The notes under the pieces were generated by a model that saw only the letters and a list, made by a program, of their open reading frames with translations, was not told where the DNA came from and ran no database searches. This document shows positions 1 to 5,972 of a DNA stretch of 8,109 nt, piece by piece. The stretch's first letter is position 1. Each line of letters opens with the position of its first letter. A program made the position numbers and the translations under genes. The stretch is from Bacteriovoracales bacterium (lineage in GTDB: Bacteria; Bdellovibrionota; Bacteriovoracia; Bacteriovoracales; Bacteriovoracaceae): positions 1 to 8,109 of the forward strand of contig SKGZ01000279.1 in the NCBI GenBank assembly GCA_007117175.1, in the 5' to 3' direction.

Positions 1-50
1 AACTGAGACAAACTGAGACAAACTGAGACAAACTGAGACAAACTGAGACA
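1..50. repeat. 10-bp tandem repeat, five perfect units, cut by window edge
   Basis: Five identical head-to-tail copies of AACTGAGACA, followed at 51-60 by a decayed unit (AACTAAAACG). The array starts at base 1, so the true copy number is unknown. In all three plus frames the unit brings a TGA stop. Read on the minus strand (TGTCTCAGTT) it is open in all three frames and would encode a 10-residue periodic peptide. The unit length is not a multiple of three, so copy-number change would shift frame if it were coding. Nothing else is recognisable in 61-121. Confidence 0.95.
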
Positions 51-121
51 AACTAAAACGCTACAGGAGCAACTACTACAATTAAATTCTTCTCCTATAC
101 ACTTAACAGTGTCATCCATGA

Positions 122-150
122 TTGCAGTTTCAATGAATATATGTTACTAT
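122..150 (+). promoter_or_regulatory. Putative sigma-70 promoter of the tumE-tumA module
   Basis: TTGCAG (122-127) and TACTAT (145-150) are separated by exactly 17 bp. The two boxes match the -35 and -10 consensus at 3 and 4 of 6 positions. The -10 box lies in the middle of the 138-159 palindrome, an arrangement expected for an autorepressed toxin-antitoxin operon. The predicted start would be near 157, giving a leader of roughly 40 nt before the ATG at 200. Confidence 0.4.
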
Positions 151-159
151 TAACATATA
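138..159. promoter_or_regulatory. Perfect 9-bp inverted repeat, probable operator of the toxin-antitoxin module
   Basis: TATATGTTA (138-146) and TAACATATA (151-159) are perfect inverted repeats around a 4-nt centre CTAT. The site covers the putative -10 box and ends about 40 bp before the toxin start. Toxin-antitoxin operons are normally repressed by their own antitoxin binding such a palindrome. The winged-helix protein encoded at 500-868 is the natural candidate ligand, which is inference. Confidence 0.6.
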
Positions 160-199
160 CCATAGCCGCGCTGTTACCTTACTGTGCCAAGGTTAGAGC

Positions 200-487
200 A
201 TGAAGGCTCAACTTATTGAATACTTTAAACAAGAGGTAAAGGGTCAATATATTTTAGAAGTAAAAATTTGGCGCGTACGTGACAAGAGATACTCCAACGG
301 AATTAAGTATTCTCTTATTTTTCTAGAACTCTTAAGCGAAAGGAGAATTTTAATGGATAATCACCACCCCAAAAAACCTCACCTTCACATAGATGAACAG
401 GAGTTTGAATATCATTATGTAAATATTCAAACGCTTCTGGATGATTTTAAGCATTGCGTTTTTAAACATTTTTCTGAAAAAATATAG
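200..487 (+). CDS. tumE: TumE-family toxin (DUF6516-like) of a type II toxin-antitoxin pair
   Basis: A 95-residue protein that resembles the TumE family (formerly DUF6516), whose members are toxins encoded next to a small winged-helix antitoxin. The recognisable parts are an N-terminal beta-rich segment with VKIWRV (about 21-26) and GIKYSLIF (34-41). A C-terminal signature follows, DNHHPKKPHLHI (53-64), then a Tyr/Val stretch and a terminal LLDDF helix (79-83). This fits the family pattern of an Asp-Asn followed by Lys, His and His residues and a closing helix. The length is near normal for the family. The ATG at 200 is preceded by AAGG (189-192) at a 7-nt spacing. The gene is first in a two-gene operon; the partner starts 12 nt after the stop in the same reading frame. 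The toxin's molecular target is not established to my knowledge. Confidence 0.8.
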   Translation: MKAQLIEYFKQEVKGQYILEVKIWRVRDKRYSNGIKYSLIFLELLSERRILMDNHHPKKPHLHIDEQEFEYHYVNIQTLLDDFKHCVFKHFSEKI

Positions 488-499
488 AAATATAAAAAT

Positions 500-868
500 A
501 TGAAAAAACTCATCATCTCACTTAAATCGACTCAATCTGCCTTTAATGAGGTTGAAAAAAGACTTCTCAAAGCTGAGCAAAAAAAAGGAAATGTCTCTCC
601 TCACTTTGAGGTCTCATTCACAGAGGCTAAAGACTTTAAACGTTTCATCGGCAATATCGATGTCTTGACATCCATTCAACGGCTCAAACCTAAAAGTATT
701 TATCAACTCTCCCAACTCCTTAAAAAAGATGTCGGCAATCTTAATAAGCTCATTAACTTCTTTGAATCGCTCGGTGCAATAGAGCTACGAGAAAGCATAG
801 TCAATGGCCGCAAACTCAAAAAACCTATAGTGCCCTATCATAAAATTGAATTTCAACTTGCAGCCTAA
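500..868 (+). CDS. tumA: TumA-like antitoxin, winged helix-turn-helix regulator
   Basis: A 122-residue basic protein and the probable antitoxin of the preceding TumE toxin. Residues about 1-45 are Lys-rich and without a clear fold signature. Residues about 50-120 look like a MarR/ArsR-type winged helix. There is a first helix around IDVLTSIQRL (53-62), a helix-turn-helix (SIYQLSQLL through NLNKLINFFESLG, 66-92) and a beta wing (AIELRES through KKPIVPYHKIEFQL). It likely neutralises the toxin and binds the palindrome at 138-159 to repress the operon; both roles are inferred from the family. No Shine-Dalgarno is visible in the 12-nt gap (A/T only apart from the G of the amber stop), so translation probably depends on coupling to the toxin gene. 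The ATG at 500 is the first in-frame start after the amber stop at 485. Confidence 0.78.
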   Translation: MKKLIISLKSTQSAFNEVEKRLLKAEQKKGNVSPHFEVSFTEAKDFKRFIGNIDVLTSIQRLKPKSIYQLSQLLKKDVGNLNKLINFFESLGAIELRESIVNGRKLKKPIVPYHKIEFQLAA

Positions 869-874
869 ATTCCC

Positions 875-895
875 AAAGGTACGCCATCCTTTTTT
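875..895 (+). repeat. Dispersed palindromic element, copy 1 (plus orientation)
   Basis: AAAGGTACGCCATCCTTT followed by more T residues and a long A/T tract to about 910. It starts 6 bp after the tumA stop and ends 17 bp from the stop of the converging gene at 912. The ends (AAAGG/CCTTT) can pair over an 8-nt loop, and the T-run on the plus side gives it a weak terminator-like form for tumA. On the minus strand it likewise follows the stop of the converging small gene. Confidence 0.85.
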
Positions 896-911
896 ATTTT
901 TTTTAATTAAC

Positions 912-1160
912 CTAGCCCTTAGCTTTTAGACAAGCAATGTACAAAAACACCTGAATCACGTAGCAAAAGGACACTATCATCCATGCATAAAACGAAAACG
1001 TGTCATCGCTTCTTTCTAAATTTTTCATTTGATAGCTGATACCCTCAACCTTTAAACGCAGTTCCATTATTTCATTACTTAGTGTGGAAATCTTCGACCG
1101 CAATAACTCTAACTGGTGGCTTTGCACTTGATCGCTGATATAGGTGTCTTTGTTGTACAT
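912..1160 (-). CDS. Small coiled-coil, single-pass membrane protein of unknown function
   Basis: An 82-residue protein that I do not recognise. Residues about 12-50 are a polar helix with heptad-like Leu/Ile spacing (LELLRSKISTLSNEIMELRLK), predicted to form a coiled coil. Residues about 56-78 are a strongly hydrophobic aromatic segment (FYAWMIVSFCYVIQVFLYIAC), a single transmembrane helix, followed by a short LKAKG tail. No signal peptide or enzymatic motif is seen. The start is well supported: on the minus strand AAAGGAG precedes the ATG at 1160 by 5-6 nt. The gene converges on tumA and diverges from the SNF2 gene. A 7-bp repeat array abuts its ribosome binding site, which may affect its expression. 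Reality as a gene is likely (clean ribosome binding site, coherent topology); function is unknown. Small coiled-coil membrane proteins can be oligomeric anchors or toxins, but nothing here decides this. Confidence 0.7.
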   Translation of the reverse strand: MYNKDTYISDQVQSHQLELLRSKISTLSNEIMELRLKVEGISYQMKNLERSDDTFSFYAWMIVSFCYVIQVFLYIACLKAKG

Positions 1161-1172
1161 GGCATCTCCTTT

Positions 1173-1242
1173 TCCTCTATTTTCTATTTTCTATTCTCTA
1201 TTCTCTATTCTCTATTCTGTATTCTCTATTCTCTATTCTGTA
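1173..1242. repeat. 7-bp microsatellite, ten units, in the leader of the small membrane gene
   Basis: Ten consecutive 7-bp units read on the plus strand. They are one degenerate unit (TCCTCTA), two TTTTCTA, three TTCTCTA, then TTCTGTA, two TTCTCTA and a final TTCTGTA. The last six units form a 21-bp higher-order period repeated twice. The innermost unit touches the Shine-Dalgarno of the minus-strand gene (ATG at 1160), so the array occupies its leader or promoter region. Copy-number change by slipped-strand mispairing could change spacing or leader structure. Confidence 0.93.
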
Positions 1243-1250
1243 TTCAGCTT

Positions 1251-1278
1251 TTTGTATCACAGAAACCTTTCGCTCAAA
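1251..1278 (-). promoter_or_regulatory. Weak candidate promoter for the small membrane gene
   Basis: On the minus strand TTTGAG (1278-1273) and TACAAA (1256-1251) are 16 bp apart, with a TG one base before the -10 box (extended -10 form). It lies just upstream of the 7-bp array, which would place the whole array in the transcribed leader. The box scores are modest, and alternative TA-rich boxes exist inside the array itself. Confidence 0.22.
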
Positions 1279-1411
1279 ACAGTGGGAGGGTATGCCCTTA
1301 GAGGCTTCACTTGCTAACTCAAATTATTGAAATTAATAGTTTTTTTGACTAAAACCTAAAAATATTATCAAGACGACCTCTGGCACATGACGGCGGCAAA
1401 GCGATCACCAG

Positions 1412-1432
1412 AAAAAAGGATGGCGTACCTTT
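1412..1432 (-). repeat. Dispersed palindromic element, copy 2 (minus orientation)
   Basis: On the plus strand A-run, GGATGGCGTACC, then TTT; the reverse complement is AAAGGTACGCCATCC followed by six T. It lies in the 344-bp divergent region between the small membrane gene and the SNF2 gene, 72 bp before the SNF2 start. This is the only copy not directly behind a visible stop codon. The rest of the divergent region (1243-1411) contains no gene that I can support. Confidence 0.85.
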
Positions 1433-1447
1433 GCAAACCTTTGCAAA
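1428..1447. promoter_or_regulatory. Two tandem CCTTTGCAAA units, candidate operator of the SNF2 gene
   Basis: Two perfect 10-bp direct repeats, each containing the self-complementary octamer TTTGCAAA (1430-1437 and 1440-1447). They are one helical turn apart, so they present the same face of DNA. The first overlaps the end of dispersed element copy 2; the second overlaps the candidate -35 box. This suits a dimeric regulator, but no binding protein can be named. Confidence 0.4.
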
Positions 1448-1468
1448 ACTACTTGGGTATGGTAGCAT
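1441..1468 (+). promoter_or_regulatory. Candidate promoter of the SNF2 gene
   Basis: TTGCAA (1441-1446) and TAGCAT (1463-1468) have a 16-bp spacer. A TG at 1460-1461 gives an extended -10. Each box matches consensus at 4 of 6 positions. The predicted start near 1475 leaves a leader of about 30 nt with the ribosome binding site AAAGGGGG at 1493-1500. Confidence 0.35.
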
Positions 1469-1504
1469 TCGCCGGATTGCGTCAAGCTACAGAAAGGGGG
1501 GCAA

Positions 1505-4500
1505 GTGAAACAAGAACAAGACAAATTGACTTCTCTGGTTCTGAAAGAAAATAGTTTTGAGGATCTCTATGACGATGTCTTGCAAAATAATCCCAACTTT
1601 CGCATTGCTAGAGCTAAGCTGCAGCAAACTCTTAAGAGTATGGAGCTGGAGGCAAAGTGCTATCATCTGAACATCAAAACAGATGGCTTCGATATCATCA
1701 TCCTTGATTACCACCTGCTCAGATCCAAACAACAACCAAACCTACCCACAGTAGTTTCTTGTGCCTTTCGGGATAATGAATTACTGCATTGCCCTGACGA
1801 AAAAGACATCAAGGCCAACCTGCGAGGACTTTACTACGGCTGGCTCACCCTAAGAGGGCAGTCTTTTCAAGACTACTCAAGTGAGACGGCAGCAGCGCTG
1901 AATCAACAATTTCAACTAGGGCTTGCTCTTCACGCCCCAAGCCCACTCGCCCTGAAATTAAGTACTGCTCAATTTACAGGTTGCCTTCTTTGCATCCCTG
2001 ATCAGACTAAAGCTCACTCGCAATCTATCGATTCTATTACTAAATCTACCGCCGCTCCCACGGTTTGTAATTTTATACAAAACTCACCACTCGGCCAGCG
2101 ATTAGAGCAATTTCATTTCGTCGAATTCGACCTTCTCTATTTTGGAGATTTAGCCTTTGACATTATGGCCAATTCCAAATCACACAAAAAGGCTACCGCT
2201 CTTGGCAATAATTACAACCTCTTCTTTTGTTTTGAAACTGATCAAGGAAAAGACCTTGCAGTTGCTCTATGCGATATTTTCTTTCATCCCGGCTATTATT
2301 TGTTGCCTAAGCACCTACGATCAACTCTCAAAAACTTCCTTGATCAGAGACTGCAAGTCACTCATGGAGATTCTGAGAGATCACCTTGGGATAATATTCG
2401 GAACAAGCAGTATTTTGGCAATGCTATCTACCTCGATTTTCTCGATCTCACTCATTTTACCTTTGCTCAATATCTTTGCAATCTTCCCAATGTAAACTAT
2501 CAGCACGAATCAAGCGCAATGCTCATTGCCGATGGGATTGGATATATTCTCAAGCATTATCGTGGCGAGCTGATGATCACCTTTGATGGCAATGAATTCC
2601 TGCATAATATCCAAAAAATCAACCTTAAGAAGAAAAACAATCAAGCTATGCTTGATCGCAAATTGCAGCTTAAGTACAATCACCAAACAGGCTGCTATCT
2701 TTTGCTGCACATTCATACTGTCAATTCTGATATTATCCCACTGACAGAAACTCTATGCTATCACAAGGCAACACAGGAAGTTGTTTTCGCTACTACCACC
2801 CACGAAAACGTAGAAGCAAATCTGCTTTTCAAAAACATGAAGGAGCAGCTCCATGCTGATTATAAACAATCGGCCTATGCCCCTATCCGTGTTTTTGCGG
2901 CTGAAGGTGATCACGCGACCAAGGATTGTCAGCAAGTCATTAATGTGGTTCAAACAGCTGATTTTGAATCCCAAGACCAATTGAGTTTTTGCATCAACAG
3001 ACTGCTGGAATACTTGTGCAAAGATGATGATGTTGCGATCGATCTCTCCTCGTTAAGTTCACGAGAAATTAGCGAGAAAGATATCGAATTTCACATGCAG
3101 TTCCACTCCAGTCAAAGTCAACAGTCACAATTCCAACTGCTGATCAGCAAGAATGGGGAAATAATTAAAAATGATCGCGATGATTTTCTTAATAGTTTCT
3201 TAAACAGTTTTGCCCAAGGATTACAAAAAGGACTAGGCGGACATTCTTATGGCGAACTCAAGCGTTGTGTGGTGCTCAGCAATCATAATAAAAGGCAAAA
3301 TGAATTACTTTTACTTCGCCATGCTGGTTTTTTTAGATATCTTGTGCAAAACTGCATCGATTCAATTAGATCAAACCAACAAGACAACAAATCCGCGCCT
3401 CAAACAAAGCGAGAACTTCAATCTTTTGCCTCCCAGATGATCAAAGATGCTTGTTCTTTACTAGAGCTTGCTCCACAGAAATTAACAACTGACAAAGAGC
3501 TCAAAAATCTTTTTTCTGCAAACTTTCTTAAAAATATTCGTGATTATATGATCACTTTCTACTTAGACTTACAAAGTACTCAGCATAGCTACACAGCCGA
3601 TGGCAGTATTGAGATCCAACCCCGAGGAATTGTTTTACTCCCAATTGCTGAATTTATTCTCAAACTCTATCAATATTTTCAGCCCATCAACTCCTTTAAG
3701 AAATCACGTCTTTCGGATGTAATGATTGAGCCCCTTTCAACACTGGACTTCATTCATCAAGACGACTACCTTGAAACAGAGCAAGGTCTGACCATCACCT
3801 TAAAGAAAATGACTCCTGCAACATTCTTGCAAGACACATTATCCTTGTTTCACAATCTTGGTCTGGGTGAGGACTCTTTAAGGTTTCATTTTTCTTATAA
3901 TGATCAACCCATTTCACGACTCACTGAAAGCGACCTGCAAGGCAATTTTATTCTTAACGAAAAATCTGATGGTATCGATTGGTTTTCCCTTGATCCCCAA
4001 CTCTTTTTTCAAGGTAAAAAGGTAGAGCCACAAAGCTTTCTGAAAGGCCTTCAAGGCAAGGTCTTAGAGCATGAAGGTGAGTTTTATCTTTTAGATAAGA
4101 AAACTCTCCCATCTCTTAAATGGCTGGATTTTTTTTGGGAGCAAATTCATCAACAAGCACTCAATAAACAAAAGAAAACTGGAATCACCCAACATCAACA
4201 CTATGTTCAACTTGAGCGCTGTAAAACCTTAGAACTTTTGGCCTTAGAAAAAGCAGGCATGCCAGTGATTGCCGGCAAGTTCTGGAAAAAAATTAAGGAG
4301 AAATTTCATCAACTCTCCTTGCGCACCAACCAACAACAAGACAAAGGCAAGGACAAGAACGAAAATGACACAGCCATGCTTCACAGTAATCTCCCCCTGC
4401 ACAACTATCAAAAAATGGGAGTTCAATGGCTTATTGACCTGTATGATCTTAATCTGGGAGGTATCCTTGCTGACGATATGGGGCTTGGGAAAACCATTCA

Positions 4501-5857
4501 GTCAATTGCCTTCTTACAATATCTTTATGATCAAAATGAGCTCAATCAAAGTCTCATTGTGGTGCCAACCTCACTTGTTTACAACTGGAAGGCAGAGATT
4601 GAAAAGTTTGCCCCCTCGCTTGCTCTTAGCTTCTTTGATGGACAAGCTCCTATTGAGAATCAAAAGCAACCTATGATTATGCTGGCCACCTATGGCCAGC
4701 TGCTACACAATCAAGATTTCTTTGAAAATCAACAATGGCAAATTGCCATCTTTGACGAAGCACAAAACCTCAAAAACATTGTCTCTCAAAAATCTGCCGC
4801 CGCACGCAGGATGAACGCCCGAATGAAAATCGCTCTCACGGGCACTCCCATGGAAAATCATTACGGCGAGTTCTACTCTCTTATTGATCTAGTTGTTCCC
4901 GGTGCACTGGGTGACTTTGACACCTTCAAAAGAAATTTCAAGCTTAATAAAAGTGTTGCCCAGAACGACCAAGCTTGCGATCCAAGGCATCTTGAGTTTT
5001 TAAAACTCAAAACCAAACCATTATTGCTGCGAAGAAAAAAGTCTGAAATCTTACATGAGCTTCCTGATAAAACTGAGTCCGACATTGTTTTAAACTTTGA
5101 TAAGGAACAGGCCACAATCTATCGAGATGTTGCCATCTCCAGTAACCATGAGATCCAGAAAATAATCAGCGAAAAGGGAGAGGCTAAATCACAATTACAA
5201 ATGCTCTCGGTTCTACTCAAGCTGCGACAAATTTGCACCTCCCCCCAGCTTGTGGCCATCAGTGAAATCAAGAAAAACAAGAAGGGTACTCGGCTGAGTT
5301 ACAATCATATCTCTCCTAAGATTGAGCGATGCTTAGAAATGCTTGAAGAACTCATAGGAAATAATGAGTCGGTTTTGCTCTTCACCACATTTCTGACCAC
5401 TATTGATCTGGTGGTTGAGCAGCTCAAGAAAATTAAGATCCCTTATGCCATCATTCACGGTCAGGTTCCCCTTAAAGAAAGGGCAAAAATACTGGAACAC
5501 TTCAATCAATCAAAATCTCCCATGGTCTTACTGATGACCCTCAAGACTGGAGGGGTAGGGCTCAATCTGACTAAGGCGCGATATGTTCTTCACTTAGAGC
5601 CATGGTGGAATCCTGCGGTTGAAAACCAGGCTACTGACCGTGTTCACCGCATGGGACAAAAACGTTCCGTCTACGTTTATAAATTTTTAATGAACAAATC
5701 TGTCGAGGAGAAAATTCAAACCCTCAAGGATCGCAAAGGACAACTTTTTGAGGCCCTGCTCGGATCTGAAAACAGCGTCATGCAAAGTGAGAACTCTACC
5801 CTGCAAAAGACAAATGCTCGCCTCACCAAGGAGGACTTCCTCTACCTTCTTGAGTAA
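1505..5857 (+). CDS. Very large SNF2-family DEAD/DEAH-box helicase (DNA translocase)
   Basis: A 1450-residue protein with a complete C-terminal SNF2 motor. It has a Q-type motif (PLHNYQKMGVQWL, about 963-976), Walker A DDMGLGKT (990-997, Lys996) and Walker B DEAQ (1084-1087) in place of DEAH. Motif III is LTGTPMEN (1111-1118), motif IV VLLFTTF (from 1290), motif V LKTGGVGLNLT (1346-1356) and motif VI QATDRVHRMGQ (1375-1385). All ATPase residues are intact, so it should be an ATP-driven DNA translocase or remodeler. Around 820-870 a segment with DWFSLDPQLFFQGKK resembles the accessory domain that precedes the motor in bacterial SNF2 proteins. The first ~800 residues show no domain that I recognise, and no SWIM zinc pattern (CxC...CxH) is present. 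The GTG start has a strong purine Shine-Dalgarno and an in-frame stop lies upstream at 1463. It is a single-gene unit flanked by toxin-antitoxin modules. Its partners and target DNA are unknown. Confidence 0.93.
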   Translation: MKQEQDKLTSLVLKENSFEDLYDDVLQNNPNFRIARAKLQQTLKSMELEAKCYHLNIKTDGFDIIILDYHLLRSKQQPNLPTVVSCAFRDNELLHCPDEKDIKANLRGLYYGWLTLRGQSFQDYSSETAAALNQQFQLGLALHAPSPLALKLSTAQFTGCLLCIPDQTKAHSQSIDSITKSTAAPTVCNFIQNSPLGQRLEQFHFVEFDLLYFGDLAFDIMANSKSHKKATALGNNYNLFFCFETDQGKDLAVALCDIFFHPGYYLLPKHLRSTLKNFLDQRLQVTHGDSERSPWDNIRNKQYFGNAIYLDFLDLTHFTFAQYLCNLPNVNYQHESSAMLIADGIGYILKHYRGELMITFDGNEFLHNIQKINLKKKNNQAMLDRKLQLKYNHQTGCYLLLHIHTVNSDIIPLTETLCYHKATQEVVFATTTHENVEANLLFKNMKEQLHADYKQSAYAPIRVFAAEGDHATKDCQQVINVVQTADFESQDQLSFCINRLLEYLCKDDDVAIDLSSLSSREISEKDIEFHMQFHSSQSQQSQFQLLISKNGEIIKNDRDDFLNSFLNSFAQGLQKGLGGHSYGELKRCVVLSNHNKRQNELLLLRHAGFFRYLVQNCIDSIRSNQQDNKSAPQTKRELQSFASQMIKDACSLLELAPQKLTTDKELKNLFSANFLKNIRDYMITFYLDLQSTQHSYTADGSIEIQPRGIVLLPIAEFILKLYQYFQPINSFKKSRLSDVMIEPLSTLDFIHQDDYLETEQGLTITLKKMTPATFLQDTLSLFHNLGLGEDSLRFHFSYNDQPISRLTESDLQGNFILNEKSDGIDWFSLDPQLFFQGKKVEPQSFLKGLQGKVLEHEGEFYLLDKKTLPSLKWLDFFWEQIHQQALNKQKKTGITQHQHYVQLERCKTLELLALEKAGMPVIAGKFWKKIKEKFHQLSLRTNQQQDKGKDKNENDTAMLHSNLPLHNYQKMGVQWLIDLYDLNLGGILADDMGLGKTIQSIAFLQYLYDQNELNQSLIVVPTSLVYNWKAEIEKFAPSLALSFFDGQAPIENQKQPMIMLATYGQLLHNQDFFENQQWQIAIFDEAQNLKNIVSQKSAAARRMNARMKIALTGTPMENHYGEFYSLIDLVVPGALGDFDTFKRNFKLNKSVAQNDQACDPRHLEFLKLKTKPLLLRRKKSEILHELPDKTESDIVLNFDKEQATIYRDVAISSNHEIQKIISEKGEAKSQLQMLSVLLKLRQICTSPQLVAISEIKKNKKGTRLSYNHISPKIERCLEMLEELIGNNESVLLFTTFLTTIDLVVEQLKKIKIPYAIIHGQVPLKERAKILEHFNQSKSPMVLLMTLKTGGVGLNLTKARYVLHLEPWWNPAVENQATDRVHRMGQKRSVYVYKFLMNKSVEEKIQTLKDRKGQLFEALLGSENSVMQSENSTLQKTNARLTKEDFLYLLE

Positions 5858-5863
5858 AGGCTT

Positions 5864-5884
5864 AAAAGGTACGCCATCCTTTTT
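5864..5884 (+). repeat. Dispersed palindromic element, copy 3 (plus orientation)
   Basis: Four A, GGTACGCCATCC and five T, beginning 7 bp after the SNF2 stop codon at 5855-5857. It shares an additional upstream GGCTTA with copy 4, so these two copies are related over a longer stretch than the others. Confidence 0.88.
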
Positions 5885-5932
5885 AAAGAAATCCTCGCTT
5901 TATTCGTCTTCAGTCTCTTCTTGGCCCATAGG

Positions 5933-5952
5933 AAAAAGGGATGGCGTACTTT
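5933..5952 (-). repeat. Dispersed palindromic element, copy 4 (minus orientation, variant)
   Basis: The minus strand reads AAAGTACGCCATCCCTTTTT. Compared with the other copies one G is lost before the core and one C gained after it. The GTACGCCATCC core is unchanged, and an AAAG/CTTT terminal pairing is restored in a shifted register. It lies 20 bp beyond the hipA stop codon. Confidence 0.85.
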
Positions 5953-5972
5953 CTAAGCCCCTTTCTAAGCCC
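5949..5972. repeat. 12-bp perfect tandem duplication at the 3' end of hipA
   Basis: CTTTCTAAGCCC occurs twice without a gap (5949-5960, 5961-5972). The first unit overlaps the edge of element copy 4. The second runs into the last base of the hipA TAG stop (5974-5972). This looks like a recent slippage or repair duplication next to the repeated element. Confidence 0.9.

Larger units (their letters stand above)
5859..5959. repeat. Long inverted repeat between convergent SNF2 and hipA genes
   Basis: The left arm 5859-5884 (GGCTTA plus element copy 3) and right arm 5933-5959 (element copy 4 plus TAAGCC) are near-perfect complements around a 48-nt spacer. The pairing is 6 bp, one mismatch, 2 bp, one G-T wobble, 11 bp, a 1-nt bulge, then 5 bp. 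As RNA this is a stable hairpin. It occupies almost the whole space between two facing stop codons, so a bidirectional terminator or mRNA-protecting structure is likely. The paired-inverted organisation is like a BIME of REP elements, although the sequence is not a known REP. Confidence 0.85.

Noticed and set aside
1116..1301. 61-residue plus-strand reading frame rich in LFSILYSL repeats
   Set aside because: It is the 7-bp microsatellite read through in frame and overlaps the start of the better supported minus-strand gene; no ribosome binding site.
1420..1551. 43-codon frame starting at the ATG within element copy 2
   Set aside because: The start is formed by the repeated element and the frame overlaps the SNF2 start; no ribosome binding site at proper distance.
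2157..2495. 112-residue hydrophobic reading frame inside the SNF2 gene
   Set aside because: Hydrophobicity results from frame-shifted reading of the real gene; no independent start signals.
4269..4676. 135-residue plus-strand reading frame inside the SNF2 gene
   Set aside because: Overlaps the intact helicase motif region in another frame; typical low-GC shadow.
1505..5857. SNF2 gene as DISARM DrmD or another named defence system
   Set aside because: None of the partner genes (methyltransferase, DrmA/B/C-like proteins) are present, so naming a system would be unsupported.
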